Shown piece by piece: positions 25,318 through 35,176 of a stretch of 64,000 bases of DNA. Origin of the DNA: Ramlibacter tataouinensis (lineage in GTDB: Bacteria; Pseudomonadota; Gammaproteobacteria; Burkholderiales; Burkholderiaceae_C); NCBI GenBank assembly GCA_002427815.1, contig DIZF01000016.1:172563-236562 (forward strand), given 5' to 3'. The notes under the pieces are model-generated. The model was not told the origin of the DNA and made no database searches. It was given only the letters and a program-made list of their open reading frames with translations. Position numbers and translations under genes: made by a program. Position 1 is the first letter of the stretch; each line of letters starts with the position of its first letter.

Positions 25318-26553
25318 TCAGTCGGTGAGCGTCACCCTGGCGAACTTGCGCTTGCCCACCTGCACGACATAAGTCCCCGCCTCGAGCTTGAGCCCCTTGT
25401 CGGCGATCACGCCGGAATCGACGCGCACACCGCCGCCCTCGATCAGGCGGCCGGCTTCGCTGGTCGAGGGCGCCAGCCCCGCCTGTTTGAGCAGCGCCGC
25501 TATGCCCAGCGGTGCCCCGCCGAGCTGGACCTCGGGAATATCGGCGGGCACCCCGCCGCGACTGCGGTTGATGAAGTCCTGCTCGGCTGCATCGGCCGCC
25601 GCTGCGCTGTGAAAGCGCGCCGTGATTTCCTTGGCCAGCAGCACCTTGGCGTCCTTGGGATTGCGTCCACCCTTCACTTCTTCGCGCAGCGCCCCGATCT
25701 CGGCCTCGCTGCGAAAGCTCAACAAGGTGTACCAGCGCCACATCAGCTCGTCGGAAATCGAGAGCACCTTGGCGAACATGGTGTTCGCGTCTTCATTGAT
25801 GCCGATGTAGTTGTTCTTGCTCTTGGACATCTTCTCGATGCCGTCGAGCCCCTCCAGCAGCGGCATGGTCAGGATGCACTGGGGCTCCTGGCCGTATTCC
25901 TGCTGCAGGTGGCGCCCCATCAGCAGGTTGAACTTCTGGTCGGTGCCGCCGAGTTCGAGGTCGGACCTGAGCGCGACCGAATCGTAGCCCTGCATCAACG
26001 GGTACAGGAATTCATGCACCGAGATCGAGCGGCCGTCCTTGAAGCGCTGGCTGAAGTCGTCTCGCTCCATCATGCGCGCCACCGTGTAGCGGGATGCCAG
26101 CTGGATCATGCCGCGGGCGCCCAAGGGGTCGCTCCACTCGCTGTTGTAGCGGATCTCGGTGCGCGCCGGGTCGAGCACCAGGCTGGCCTGCCGGTAATAG
26201 GTCTGGGCGTTCTCCTTGATCTGCTCGGCCGTGAGCGGCGGCCGCGTGGTGTTGCGGCCTGAGGGATCGCCGATCATGGAGGTGAAATCACCGATCAGGA
26301 AGATGACCGTGTGCCCCAGATCCTGCAATTGCCGCATCTTGTTGAGCACCACGGTGTGTCCGACATGAATGTCAGGCGCTGTAGGATCAAGTCCCAGTTT
26401 GATCCGCAGCGGGACCTTCATGGCCTCGGATCTGGCGAGTTTTTGGACCCATTCGTCCTGCGGCAGCAGCTCCTGGACGCCCCGCAAGCTGATCGCCAGC
26501 GCCTCCTCCACACAATCCGTAACCGGATAGTTTGTAACAACGTCTTGATTCAT
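25318..26553 (-). CDS. tyrS: Tyrosyl-tRNA synthetase
   Basis: This enzyme charges tRNA-Tyr. The 411-residue class I synthetase has the HIGH-like motif [11 protein letters not shown] (residue 63 on), the [11 protein letters not shown] motif and a C-terminal S4 domain ([17 protein letters not shown]). It is the longer TyrZ-like type found in many proteobacteria. The ATG at 26553 is preceded by a weak purine run and by an AT-rich stretch. The CDF gene follows after 67 bp. The region 26554-26723, between tyrS and the divergent M23 gene, holds their promoters, including a plus-strand TATACT at 26590-26595. Confidence 0.96.
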   Translation of the reverse strand: MNQDVVTNYPVTDCVEEALAISLRGVQELLPQDEWVQKLARSEAMKVPLRIKLGLDPTAPDIHVGHTVVLNKMRQLQDLGHTVIFLIGDFTSMIGDPSGRNTTRPPLTAEQIKENAQTYYRQASLVLDPARTEIRYNSEWSDPLGARGMIQLASRYTVARMMERDDFSQRFKDGRSISVHEFLYPLMQGYDSVALRSDLELGGTDQKFNLLMGRHLQQEYGQEPQCILTMPLLEGLDGIEKMSKSKNNYIGINEDANTMFAKVLSISDELMWRWYTLLSFRSEAEIGALREEVKGGRNPKDAKVLLAKEITARFHSAAAADAAEQDFINRSRGGVPADIPEVQLGGAPLGIAALLKQAGLAPSTSEAGRLIEGGGVRVDSGVIADKGLKLEAGTYVVQVGKRKFARVTLTD

Positions 26554-26723
26554 AAGGGGTTTTTTCTGGCCTGGCGCTCGGGGGCTGGCTATACTCGCGC
26601 CAGACTTTCGTGATGCCGATTCTAATTGCGGCACTTTCCCCCGGATTAGGTGCACGCAGGTAACGCAGGGGAATCGCCCGCTCTCCTGTAGGACAAAGCT
26701 GACCCCTTGTAAGGAACGATCCA

Positions 26724-28082
26724 TTGAAGAAGAACGGTTTGATCGCCGCCGGCGAACAGCTTTTATCGCGCGCAGCCCATGCGCTGGAACACCACCCCAA
26801 ACACGTTACTGCCCTGGTCGCCGCCCTGCTGCTTGGTGGCGGCGGCACTGCGTTCGCCGTGGCATCGCTCGACCCGGCGCCGCCCGTGGAGGTGCGCCAG
26901 GTGCTGGAGGCCGTTCAGCCTTTACCGGTGGAAGAGCAATTGCAGGCGCTCGACCTGCAGGGCATCGATCTGTTCCGCACCGACATCACGCGTGCCAACG
27001 ATACCGCGGAGGCCTTGCTGTCGCGCCTGGGCGTCGATGACCCGGCCGCCGTGGCGTTTCTGCGCAAGGACGCCACCTTCCGGGCCCAACTGCTGGGCCA
27101 CGCCGGTCGCAGCGTCACCGTCGAGGCGGACGGGGCGCACGCGCTGCACAAGCTGAGTGCCCGCTGGGCGCCGGAAGACAACGGGACATTCCGGCGGCTG
27201 GTGATCGAACGCACGCCCCAGGGCCATTTCGCATCGCACGTCGAACTGGCCGCGCTGGTGGCGACCACCCGCATGGGCAGCGCCACCATTCGCTCTTCGC
27301 TGTTCGGCGCCGCCGACGAAGCCAGGATCCCCGACAGCGTGGTCAGCCAGATCATCGACATCCTTTCGCGCGACATCGACTTTCACCACGCCCTGCACAG
27401 CGGCGATCGCTTCAACGTGGTCTACGAAGCGCTTGAAGCGGACGGCGAAGCGCTGCGCACCGGCCGGGTCCTCTCGGTCGAGTTCGTCAACAACGGCCAG
27501 TCGCACCAGGCCATGTGGTTCCAGGAGCCCGGCCAGAAGGGCGGCTATTTCACGCTGGACGGCAAGAGCCTGGAGAGCTCGTACCTGGCATCGCCGGTGA
27601 AGTTCTCCCGCATCACCAGCGGCTTCGAAATGCGCTTCCATCCCATCCTGCACATATGGAAAGCCCACCTCGGCATCGACTATGCCGGCGCCATCGGCAC
27701 CCCGGTGCGCGTCGTGGGCGACGGCTTGGTGGAGTTTGCCGGTGTGCAGAACGGTTTCGGCAATGTCGTGATGGTCAGGCACAACAGCAGTGATGAGACC
27801 CTTTACGCCCACTTGAGCCGGATCGACGTGCATCGCGGCCAGAACGTCAGCCAGGGGCAGCGAATCGGCGCCATCGGCGCCACCGGCTGGGCGACCGGCC
27901 CGCATCTGCACTTCGAATTCCGGGTGAACGGCATGCACCAGGACCCGGCGCAGTACGCCCGGCGCAGCGATGCCCGGACGCTGTCGGCCGAGGCGAAGCC
28001 CGCCTTCGACCAGTTGGCTCGTTCAATGCGTGCCCAACTGGCGGCGGCGGCATCCGAAAACGTTGTCGCCAGCGCCAACTAA
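26724..28082 (+). CDS. M23-family peptidoglycan endopeptidase (LytM domain)
   Basis: This is a 452-residue cell-envelope protein with an N-terminal membrane anchor or uncleaved signal (residues 29-50). A middle OapA/LysM-like region follows, and the C-terminal LytM domain has [32 protein letters not shown] (the HxxxD zinc pair) and [10 protein letters not shown] (the HxH pair). All zinc ligands are present, so it should be active. The start is TTG at 26724 with AAGGAA 7 bp upstream. It precedes anmK, which recycles cell-wall sugar; a strong hairpin separates them. Confidence 0.92.
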   Translation: MKKNGLIAAGEQLLSRAAHALEHHPKHVTALVAALLLGGGGTAFAVASLDPAPPVEVRQVLEAVQPLPVEEQLQALDLQGIDLFRTDITRANDTAEALLSRLGVDDPAAVAFLRKDATFRAQLLGHAGRSVTVEADGAHALHKLSARWAPEDNGTFRRLVIERTPQGHFASHVELAALVATTRMGSATIRSSLFGAADEARIPDSVVSQIIDILSRDIDFHHALHSGDRFNVVYEALEADGEALRTGRVLSVEFVNNGQSHQAMWFQEPGQKGGYFTLDGKSLESSYLASPVKFSRITSGFEMRFHPILHIWKAHLGIDYAGAIGTPVRVVGDGLVEFAGVQNGFGNVVMVRHNSSDETLYAHLSRIDVHRGQNVSQGQRIGAIGATGWATGPHLHFEFRVNGMHQDPAQYARRSDARTLSAEAKPAFDQLARSMRAQLAAAASENVVASAN

Positions 28083-28096
28083 GGGCCGCACGCGGC

Positions 28097-28120
28097 GCGG
28101 CTTGCCGCCGGGCAAGCCGC
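28097..28120 (+). terminator. Strong hairpin between the M23 gene and anmK
   Basis: A perfect 10-bp stem GCGGCTTGCC/GGCAAGCCGC with a 4-base loop follows the M23 stop codon by 14 bp. No T-run follows; the next bases are TAACAT, which look like the -10 of anmK. It could be a weak or Rho-aided terminator. Confidence 0.45.
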
Positions 28121-28132
28121 TAACATCCCCGC

Positions 28133-29242
28133 ATGCCTGACTTCTATATCGGTCTCATGTCCGGTACGTCATTGGACGGCGTGGACGGCGTGTTGGTGGA
28201 CTTCTCCCCGACCGCGCCCCCGGTGATAGCACATGCCGGAGCGCCGTTTCCGGACGCATTGCGGGCTGAAATGCTGGCACTCAACGCAAGCGGGCCGGAT
28301 GAGTTGCACCGCGCCGCACTGGCGGCCAATGGGCTGATGCGCCTGTACGCGGACGTCGTTGCGCAATTGCTGGAGCGCGCCGGGGTCGGCGCTTCGTCGA
28401 TCCAGGCCATAGGTGCGCACGGCCAGACCGTCCGGCACCGGCCACAGGAATTCGACGCCACCGGCTACACGATCCAGCTGTGCCAGCCGGCGCTGCTGGC
28501 CGAACTGACGGGCATTGACGTCGTGGCCGATTTCCGCAGCCGCGATGTTGCGGCCGGCGGCCAGGGCGCGCCGCTCGCACCCTTCTTTCACCAGGCGCTG
28601 TTCGGCCGCCGCGGCGAGACCGTGGGCGTGCTCAACATCGGCGGCATCTCCAATCTCACGCTGCTGCGCGCCGATGGCTCGATGCTGGGCTTCGACTGCG
28701 GCCCGGGCAACGCGCTGATGGACAGCTGGTGCGCGCAGCACAAGGGGCGCCCTTACGACGCCGAGGGCGCCTGGGCCGCGGCCGGGCAGCCTTTGCCGGC
28801 ATTGCTCGACGTGCTGCTGGGCGACCCTTACTTCCGCCGGCTGCCGCCCAAGAGCACCGGCCGCGACCTGTTCAGCCAGACCTGGCTGCAGGGACATCTG
28901 CGGGCATTCGGCCTGGCCGACCCGGCCGACGTACAGGCCACCTTGACCGAGTTGACGGCCACCGTCTGCAGCGCGGACGTGCTGCGCCACCAGCGGGACC
29001 TGAGCCGATTGATCGTCTGCGGCGGCGGCGCGCTCAATTCGCACCTCATGCGTCGATTGAGCGCCCTGCTGCCCGGCACGCAGGTGTCGTCCAGCGCCGA
29101 TTGGGGCCTGCCCCCGCTGCAGGTCGAGGCCACCGCCTTCGCCTGGCTGGCCCGCAGGACGATGCAGCGGGAAGAACTCGCGCTGCAAAGCATCACGGGC
29201 GCCAAAGGCGCCCGTGTGCTGGGTTGTGTATATCCGGCCTAG
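28133..29242 (+). CDS. anmK: Anhydro-N-acetylmuramic acid kinase
   Basis: This enzyme phosphorylates 1,6-anhydro-MurNAc, produced by lytic transglycosylases, to MurNAc-6-phosphate for recycling. The 369-residue protein starts with YIGLMSGTSLDGVDGVLVDF (the ASKHA phosphate-1 loop), then GAHGQTVRHRPQ, NIGGISNLT and FDCGPGNALMD, all diagnostic. The C-terminal VCGGGALNSHLMRRL is the adenosine motif. It is convergent with erpA (18 bp). TAACAT lies 6 bp before the ATG. Confidence 0.96.
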   Translation: MPDFYIGLMSGTSLDGVDGVLVDFSPTAPPVIAHAGAPFPDALRAEMLALNASGPDELHRAALAANGLMRLYADVVAQLLERAGVGASSIQAIGAHGQTVRHRPQEFDATGYTIQLCQPALLAELTGIDVVADFRSRDVAAGGQGAPLAPFFHQALFGRRGETVGVLNIGGISNLTLLRADGSMLGFDCGPGNALMDSWCAQHKGRPYDAEGAWAAAGQPLPALLDVLLGDPYFRRLPPKSTGRDLFSQTWLQGHLRAFGLADPADVQATLTELTATVCSADVLRHQRDLSRLIVCGGGALNSHLMRRLSALLPGTQVSSSADWGLPPLQVEATAFAWLARRTMQREELALQSITGAKGARVLGCVYPA

Positions 29243-29260
29243 CCGGCGGCTGGCCCGACC

Positions 29261-29626
29261 TCAGGTCGAAAAACTGGACCCGCAGCCGCAGGTGCTGTTG
29301 GCGTTGGGATTCTTGATCACGAACTGCGCCCCCTGCAGGTCTTCCTTGTAGTCGATTTCGGCGCCCACCAGGTACTGGTAGCTCATGGCGTCGATCAGCA
29401 GCGAGACGCCGTTCTTGGTCATCACCGTGTCGTCGTCGTTGGTGACTTCGTCGAAGGTGAAGCCGTACTGGAATCCGGAGCAACCGCCGCCTTGCACGAA
29501 CACGCGCAGCTTCAGCTCCGGATTGCCTTCCTCGGCAATCAGGTCGGCCACCTTGGCGGCCGCGCTGTCGGTGAAGAGCAGGGGGGCGGGCATTTCGGTC
29601 TGGACATTGTCGGCAAGTGCGCTCAT
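29261..29626 (-). CDS. erpA: Iron-sulfur cluster insertion protein ErpA
   Basis: This is a 121-residue A-type carrier that passes [Fe-S] clusters to apo-proteins. The three conserved cysteines are in [11 protein letters not shown] and at the C-terminus, STCGCGSSF. It is the third gene of a DUF6776-bactofilin-erpA run, 59 bp after the bactofilin stop. A GAGG ribosome binding site precedes the ATG. Confidence 0.95.
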   Translation of the reverse strand: MSALADNVQTEMPAPLLFTDSAAAKVADLIAEEGNPELKLRVFVQGGGCSGFQYGFTFDEVTNDDDTVMTKNGVSLLIDAMSYQYLVGAEIDYKEDLQGAQFVIKNPNANSTCGCGSSFST

Positions 29627-29685
29627 AGGTACCTCGGGGAATGGCGGGCTGTCAAATACTACTGCAAATCGCTCGGGAATTCATC

Positions 29686-30081
29686 TCATGGGTTTTTTGC
29701 CGCCAGCTTCAGTAAGGGCTTTTCCTCGCTCCCGTCGATCGGCTTCAGATGACCGGAAATGACGGCACCCTGATGCATTTCAAGGGCCTTGTAGCGCACA
29801 TCCCCTTCGATCCGGGCTTTTGGCTGCAGTTCCAGCAGTTCGCTGGCAAACACCGGCCCGCGCACCGTGCCGTTGATGATCACGTGATCGGCATGGACCT
29901 CGCCCTGCACCACCGCGGCCTCCGAAATCACCAGGATGCTGGGCTGCTCGGGGTTGGCCCGGGTATCGCCGAACACTTCGCCGTCGATGCGCAGGCCCTC
30001 GGTGAACCTGAGGTTGCCCTCGATGCGGCTGCCATGGGCGATCAGGCTCTTGATGGGCGGTTGCCCCTTGTTGCCAAACAT
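29686..30081 (-). CDS. Bactofilin family cytoskeletal protein
   Basis: This is a 131-residue protein with the DUF583/bactofilin beta-helix core: SLIAHGSRIEGNLRFTEGLRIDGEVFGD, ILVISEAAVVQGEVHADHVIINGTVRGPV and ARIEGDVRYKALEMHQGAVISGHL. Bactofilins polymerise into filaments at the membrane and often work with M23 peptidases in cell shape; an M23 gene lies about 1.6 kb away but on the other strand. It is 23 bp downstream of the DUF6776 gene and probably co-transcribed with it. Confidence 0.93.
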   Translation of the reverse strand: MFGNKGQPPIKSLIAHGSRIEGNLRFTEGLRIDGEVFGDTRANPEQPSILVISEAAVVQGEVHADHVIINGTVRGPVFASELLELQPKARIEGDVRYKALEMHQGAVISGHLKPIDGSEEKPLLKLAAKNP

Positions 30082-30104
30082 GCTTGCTCCTGGACGAATG
30101 CTGG

Positions 30105-30812
30105 TTACAGTTTGATGCTCTGGACGGCACGGGTGGCCGTGCCTTCCGTCACCTTGGCGGATACGTTTTTTACCACGGCTTGCGGCGGCAGGTCGACCAT
30201 GCCTTCGGCGCGCCGGTACTGGCGGAACTGCAGCGGCTGGGGGCTCCCGTTCAATTCCATCATCCAGGGCTTGCCATTGAGGGTGCCGCTCATGCTCATC
30301 TCCAGCTTGCCGCGGAACTCAGGCGCGTTCTTGACCGGCTGGATCACCAGCACCAGCCATTTGAGCTGGGTTCCACCCAGCACTTCGGCCTGCAAGCCAC
30401 GGATCGCGACAGCCCCCTCCCCGCTGGTGGGCAGCAGGCGCTGGAAAAAGCCCAGGTCGTCGCGCAGGCCCTGATTCTCGGCCTCCAGCGCCCGGATCTG
30501 GGCGGTCATGCGTTCCTGGGCGGTTTTTTCGGCCGTGAGCAGACTGGCGGCGGTGTTGGAGATCGACTTCGCCTGGTCCTGTTCCAGGCGCAGCCTGGCC
30601 AGCTCGGCGCGCAGGCTCACCACCTCTTCCTTGGTGGCGCTGTCGAAACCGGCGATGCTCTTGCCGAACTCGAACGCCCAGAGCCCCAGCGCCGCGCAAA
30701 ACCCCAGCACCAGCGCCGCTCCCAGCCAGCGCAGGGGCCAGGGCAGCGCACTGCGCACCGCCATGCGGGGTGCGCTGATGGTCAGGCGGCGGCGAAGAAG
30801 GCGGAATCGCAT
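30105..30812 (-). CDS. DUF6776-family membrane protein with coiled coil
   Basis: This is a 235-residue protein with a basic cytoplasmic N-terminus, one transmembrane helix (about residues 29-50), a periplasmic coiled coil (about 62-125, rich in Leu, Ala, Glu and Arg heptads) and a C-terminal beta-rich domain. The layout matches the DUF6776 family, which is regularly found just upstream of a bactofilin gene. A role in placing or regulating the bactofilin scaffold is an inference from this linkage. Confidence 0.78.
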   Translation of the reverse strand: MRFRLLRRRLTISAPRMAVRSALPWPLRWLGAALVLGFCAALGLWAFEFGKSIAGFDSATKEEVVSLRAELARLRLEQDQAKSISNTAASLLTAEKTAQERMTAQIRALEAENQGLRDDLGFFQRLLPTSGEGAVAIRGLQAEVLGGTQLKWLVLVIQPVKNAPEFRGKLEMSMSGTLNGKPWMMELNGSPQPLQFRQYRRAEGMVDLPPQAVVKNVSAKVTEGTATRAVQSIKL

Positions 30813-30871
30813 CTCATCAATGGTGCCCGAAGAATGACCTTTTGACGATCCGGCTTCACCCGGATTCCGGG

Positions 30872-30907
30872 CAAAAGAAAAGCCGCAACAAGCGAACTTG
30901 TGCGGCT
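30872..30907 (-). terminator. Intrinsic terminator of rplM-rpsI
   Basis: On the minus strand, the arms AGCCGCACAAG and CTTGTTGCGGCT pair around a TTCG loop (30881-30907) and are followed by TTTTCTTTT. It lies 23 bp after the rpsI stop codon. This is the clearest intrinsic terminator in the window. Confidence 0.85.
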
Positions 30908-30929
30908 CGGATTCCAGCGAAGAAGCGGA

Positions 30930-31322
30930 TCAGCGCTTGCTGAACTGCTTGCGACGGCGTGCGGAGTGCAGGCCGACCTTCTTGCGCTCGACCTCGCGGG
31001 CGTCGCGGGTGACGAAACCGGCCTGGCTCAGGGCCGGCTTGAGCGCCGCGTCGTAGTCGATCAGGGCCCGCGTGATGCCGTGGCGCGCCGCGCCGGCCTG
31101 GCCCGACTCGCCGCCGCCATGGACGTTGATCTTGATGTCAAACGTCTCGACGTGGTTCGTCAGAAACAGGGGTTGCTTGACGATCATGATCGAGGTCTGG
31201 CGACCGAAGAACTCCTGGATGTCCTTGTCGTTGACCGTGATCTTGCCCGTGCCTTTTTTCATGAACACGCGGGCCACGCTGGATTTGCGACGGCCGGTGC
31301 CATTGTTCCATTCACCAATCAT
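30930..31322 (-). CDS. rpsI: 30S ribosomal protein S9
   Basis: This is a 130-residue small-subunit protein that starts [20 protein letters not shown] and ends in the basic tail [17 protein letters not shown], whose C-terminal Lys-Arg reaches the P-site t[22 protein letters not shown] is the family signature. The start at 31322 is preferred to an in-frame GTG-type start two codons upstream. It lies 12 bp downstream of rplM in the conserved rplM-rpsI operon. Confidence 0.98.
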   Translation of the reverse strand: MIGEWNNGTGRRKSSVARVFMKKGTGKITVNDKDIQEFFGRQTSIMIVKQPLFLTNHVETFDIKINVHGGGESGQAGAARHGITRALIDYDAALKPALSQAGFVTRDAREVERKKVGLHSARRRKQFSKR

Positions 31323-31334
31323 TCTCAAGGCTCC

Positions 31335-31763
31335 TTAGATTTCCAGCAGCTTGGGCTGCTGGGCGGTGTGAGGGTGCTCGGCACCGCCATACACCTTGAG
31401 TTTCTTGATCATCGCGTAGCCGAGCGGGCCCTTGGGCAGCATGCCCTTGACGGCCTTTTCCAGGGCGCGCCCCGGGTGCTTGGCTTGCATGTCGCGGAAG
31501 TTGGTGGCGCTGATGCCGCCCGGATAGCCCGAGTGGCGGTAGTAAATCTTGTCCAGGGCCTTGTTGCCCGTGACGCGGATTCTGGCTGCGTTGATGACGA
31601 CAATGAAGTCGCCGGTGTCGACGTGAGGCGTGTAAATGGCCTTGTGTTTGCCGCGCAAACGGAGGGCTGCTTCGCTGGCAATCCTTCCGAGCACCTTGTC
31701 GGTGGCGTCAATCACAAACCACTCGTGCGTCACGTCAGCGGGTTTTGCGCTGAACGTTTTCAT
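31335..31763 (-). CDS. rplM: 50S ribosomal protein L13
   Basis: This is a 142-residue large-subunit protein with the signatures [38 protein letters not shown] and the C-terminal [20 protein letters not shown]. It is first in the rplM-rpsI operon. A strong promoter lies 150 bp upstream, so the message has a leader of about 147 nt with a stable hairpin, which may serve autogenous control as known for L13 in E. coli. Confidence 0.98.
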   Translation of the reverse strand: MKTFSAKPADVTHEWFVIDATDKVLGRIASEAALRLRGKHKAIYTPHVDTGDFIVVINAARIRVTGNKALDKIYYRHSGYPGGISATNFRDMQAKHPGRALEKAVKGMLPKGPLGYAMIKKLKVYGGAEHPHTAQQPKLLEI

Positions 31764-31850
31764 GAGTATCTTTCGACGTGGTTTGGCGGGCCCTTTTCCA
31801 CGGTCGGTGTTCTTCTAGGCGAGAACCTCTTAGGTGGGCTATCCGCAAGT

Positions 31851-31868
31851 CTGCGATCTTCATCGCAG
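31851..31868 (-). promoter_or_regulatory. Hairpin in the rplM leader
   Basis: A perfect 7-bp stem CTGCGAT/ATCGCAG with the loop GAAG lies in the middle of the approximately 147-nt leader of the rplM-rpsI message. It is a candidate part of an L13 autoregulatory structure; the identity is inferred from position only. Confidence 0.4.
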
Positions 31869-31916
31869 GCGTTCCGAATCTCTGACGCGGGGCCACAAGG
31901 CGCTGCAGAGCCGAAC

Positions 31917-31946
31917 ATTATACGAAGAATCAAGGACTTAGCGCAA
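31917..31946 (-). promoter_or_regulatory. Sigma-70 promoter of rplM-rpsI
   Basis: On the minus strand, -35 TTGCGC (31941-31946) and a consensus -10 TATAAT (31917-31922) are spaced by 18 bp. The rest of the 223-bp spacer between rplM and rlmJ is the rplM leader and the start of the rlmJ unit. Confidence 0.8.
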
Positions 31947-31986
31947 GCCAGCCGGTTGAGTGGGGGCCGGCGGTTACCATCGCCGC

Positions 31987-32907
31987 ATGTTCAGTTATCG
32001 CCATGCCTTCCACGCCGGCAGCCACGCCGATGTGCTCAAGCACACGATGCTGATCGCCATCCTGCGCCACCTGACGCAAAAGGACGCCGGCCTCACGGTC
32101 ATCGACACCCATGCAGGGGCCGGCCTGTACCGGCTCGATGGCGACTACGCCGGTACTTCCGGCGAGGCGGCGGATGGCGTGGTGAAGCTGTTTGCGGCGC
32201 TGGCGCCGGCCGACGGCGCGAAGGCTGCGATCCTGGACGTAGCGCCGCTGCTGCAGGACTACCTGGAAATGGTGGCCGGCTTCAATCCCTCCGGCCAGCT
32301 GAAGATCTATCCGGGCTCGCCCTTCATCGTCCAGCAGCTGCTGCGCGAGGAAGCCCGCGACAAGCTCAAGCTGTTCGAACTGCACCCCACCGACAGCAAG
32401 GCCCTGGCCGCCAACATCGCCCAGTTGAAGGCCGGCCGGCAGGTCGCCGTGGCCCGCCAGGACGGCTTCGAGGGCCTGAAAGCCTTCCTGCCGCCGCCGT
32501 CGCGCCGGGCGCTGGTGCTGATCGACCCGAGCTACGAGATCAAGAGCGATTACGCCAAAGTGAGCGCCTGCATACAAGACAGCTTCCAGCGCTTTTCGAC
32601 CGGGACCTATGCGGTCTGGTATCCCGTCATTCCCCGTCCGGAGGCGCATGAACTGCCGCGCCGGCTGAAGACGCTGGCAACCCAAGCCGGCAAACCCTGG
32701 CTGCATGCCACTCTGGCCATTGGGCAGGCCGACGACCGGAACATCCCCGGGGAGCCGGATCGCGGCCAGGGCCTCACGGCCAGCGGCATGTTCGTCGTCA
32801 ACCCGCCGCATACCCTCAAGCCCGCCCTGCAGGCAGCCCTGCCCCAGTTGCTGCAGCTGCTGGGCCGGGGTCGCGGCAAGGGCCAGATCGTCGAATCCGG
32901 CGGATAG
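31987..32907 (+). CDS. rlmJ: 23S rRNA (adenine(2030)-N6)-methyltransferase RlmJ
   Basis: This is a 306-residue rRNA methyltransferase starting MFSYRHAFHAGSHADVLKH, the RlmJ signature. It has VIDTHAGAGLYRL as SAM motif I and the catalytic LVLIDPSYEIKSDY (DPPY-like, here DPSY). The ATG at 31987 is chosen over an upstream in-frame alternative because homologues begin there. TACCAT lies 6 bp before the ATG without a ribosome binding site. It is convergent with the CAP-domain gene (10 bp). Confidence 0.95.
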   Translation: MFSYRHAFHAGSHADVLKHTMLIAILRHLTQKDAGLTVIDTHAGAGLYRLDGDYAGTSGEAADGVVKLFAALAPADGAKAAILDVAPLLQDYLEMVAGFNPSGQLKIYPGSPFIVQQLLREEARDKLKLFELHPTDSKALAANIAQLKAGRQVAVARQDGFEGLKAFLPPPSRRALVLIDPSYEIKSDYAKVSACIQDSFQRFSTGTYAVWYPVIPRPEAHELPRRLKTLATQAGKPWLHATLAIGQADDRNIPGEPDRGQGLTASGMFVVNPPHTLKPALQAALPQLLQLLGRGRGKGQIVESGG

Positions 32908-32917
32908 GCCGCCGCGC

Positions 32918-33646
32918 TTACCCCCCGCCCAGTTCCATCGTCCAGACGTTGTTCACGCAGGCCACCGCCACCTCGGTGAAGAGCGGATTCATGATGTTTC
33001 GGCAGTGAGGCTCGCTGCCCAGCCACGCCGCAATAACCGAATCGACCGAGGATTGCCCGTAGGCAATGTTTTCACCGGCAGTGAAAAAGCCATACCCTTC
33101 GGCAGAAAGGCGCTGCCAGAACGGGACTCCTTCGGGAGTGTCGTGCGCGAAATAGTTGCGCGCGGCCATGTCCAGGGTATGGCGTGCGGCCGCCGAGAAC
33201 AGGATATCGTTCCATCGCAGCGCAGAGACGCGCGGCAGGGTCTCCATGCCGCAGACGTAGCCGTCGGAACGCGCGGCGTTGACGCGTTGCAGCACCGCAT
33301 CACGCAAACCCGGGAGCGAGCAACTGGTGGCGTCGGTCAGTTGGATCAGCGTTCCGGAAGCGCCGGGCGCCACTGGCGCCAACACTGGGGTTGGCGCCGG
33401 TGATTCAACCGGGGCCGCAGCCGGGCTGGGAGCAGGCACCGCTGGGCCCGCAACGGGTGCCGGCGCCGGAGCGGGCGCCACCGGTGTCGGAGCGGCTGCC
33501 GCTGCGGCCGAAGTGGCCGGTGCGACTTCAGCGGACGTGACTTGCGAGGCTACGTCCGCCCCGCCGCCTCCGCAGGCTTGCAACAAAAGGATGAGGGAGG
33601 CCAGCGTGAGGCGCCAAGTGCCTGAGCGAGTGATGTCAATTTGCAT
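32918..33646 (-). CDS. Secreted CAP/SCP-domain lipoprotein
   Basis: This is a 242-residue predicted lipoprotein: a signal peptide with lipobox LLQAC (Cys25) followed by GGGG, an Ala/Pro-rich linker (about residues 40-95) and a CAP domain. The domain shows NAARSDGYVCG, LRWNDILFSAAARHTLDMAARNYFAHDTPEG (the conserved His and Glu/Asp set), GENIAYG and HCRNIMNPLFTEVAVAC. The low-complexity linker probably spans the periplasm or peptidoglycan. The function of bacterial CAP proteins is mostly unknown. TAGACT lies 6 bp before the ATG. Confidence 0.9.
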   Translation of the reverse strand: MQIDITRSGTWRLTLASLILLLQACGGGGADVASQVTSAEVAPATSAAAAAAPTPVAPAPAPAPVAGPAVPAPSPAAAPVESPAPTPVLAPVAPGASGTLIQLTDATSCSLPGLRDAVLQRVNAARSDGYVCGMETLPRVSALRWNDILFSAAARHTLDMAARNYFAHDTPEGVPFWQRLSAEGYGFFTAGENIAYGQSSVDSVIAAWLGSEPHCRNIMNPLFTEVAVACVNNVWTMELGGG

Positions 33647-33652
33647 GGGCGG

Positions 33653-33681
33653 AGTCTATGTGCCGCCGGATGAGCGTGTAA
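33653..33681 (-). promoter_or_regulatory. Promoter of the CAP-domain gene
   Basis: On the minus strand, -35 TTACAC (33676-33681) and -10 TAGACT (33653-33658) are spaced by 17 bp. The -10 ends 6 bp before the ATG, so the transcript would start at or next to the start codon. Confidence 0.5.
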
Positions 33682-33739
33682 CAGAGGTTCTGACGCGGCC
33701 CGCGGCCTGAAAATCCGAGGCCGAGCTCTCGAACGCCCA

Positions 33740-33763
33740 TTAACAGACCGATCGGTCGGTTAA
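33740..33763. promoter_or_regulatory. TetR-type operator upstream of paaA
   Basis: This is a 24-bp palindrome with 22 matching positions. The core GACCGATCGGTC is perfect and the ends are TTAAC and GTTAA. It ends 4 bp before the TACACT (33768-33773) that is the likely -10 of paaA, so a bound repressor would cover the -35 region. The paa genes of Burkholderia are known to be controlled by the TetR-family repressor PaaR, which binds this kind of site. Confidence 0.78.
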
Positions 33764-33779
33764 TTGCTACACTGGTGTT

Positions 33780-34795
<1,016 letters not shown>

Positions 34796-34799
<4 letters not shown>

Positions 34800-35176
34800 G
34801 CAACAACGCAGGCACGACGCTGCCCTCCCCTGGCCAGGGGAGGGATGGGGAGGGGTCGATCGCCAATAGCGGCCTTCAGGCCAGCGCGTCCGCAGGACGC
34901 GAATGGCCTCTTTGGGAAGTATTCGTTCGTTCGAAGCAAGGCCTCGAACACAAGCACTGCGGCAGTCTGCACGCGGCCGATGCGCAGCAGGCGCTGCAGA
35001 TGGCGCGCGACGTCTATACGCGGCGGCAGGAAGGCGTGAGCATCTGGGTCGTGCCTTCGGCGTTGATCACCGCCAGCGAACCGCAGGACAAGGCCGAGTT
35101 CTTCGAGCCCGCCGGCGACAAGATCTACCGCCATCCCGGCTTCTATGCGATTCCCGACGAAGTGGGCCACATGTGA
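34796..35176 (+). CDS. paaB: 1,2-phenylacetyl-CoA epoxidase subunit PaaB, with N-terminal insertion
   Basis: This is a small structural subunit of the PaaABCE complex. The conserved part begins at about residue 36 ([25 protein letters not shown]) and runs to the end ([19 protein letters not shown]), 91 residues, which is the normal PaaB size. Before it lie about 33 extra residues, [19 protein letters not shown] and so on, encoded by a block of palindromic repeats (34823-34900). The frame is kept, so the protein should still be made. The start overlaps the paaA stop (ATGA), which fixes the extended N-terminus. No internal ATG lies before the core. Confidence 0.93.
34823..34900. repeat. Palindromic repeat block inside paaB
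   Basis: Three hairpins lie in a row: a perfect 22-bp palindrome at 34823-34844 (CCCTCCCC...GGGGAGGG around TGGCCA), GGCC-TTCA-GGCC at 34871-34882 and GCGTCC-GCA-GGACGC at 34886-34900. They encode the extra N-terminal residues of PaaB. The first resembles the G-rich palindrome after ahcY at 40025-40050. Confidence 0.7.

Noticed and set aside
28097..28120. Calling the hairpin before anmK a standard intrinsic terminator
   Set aside because: The stem is strong but there is no T-run; it is listed only as a candidate with low confidence.
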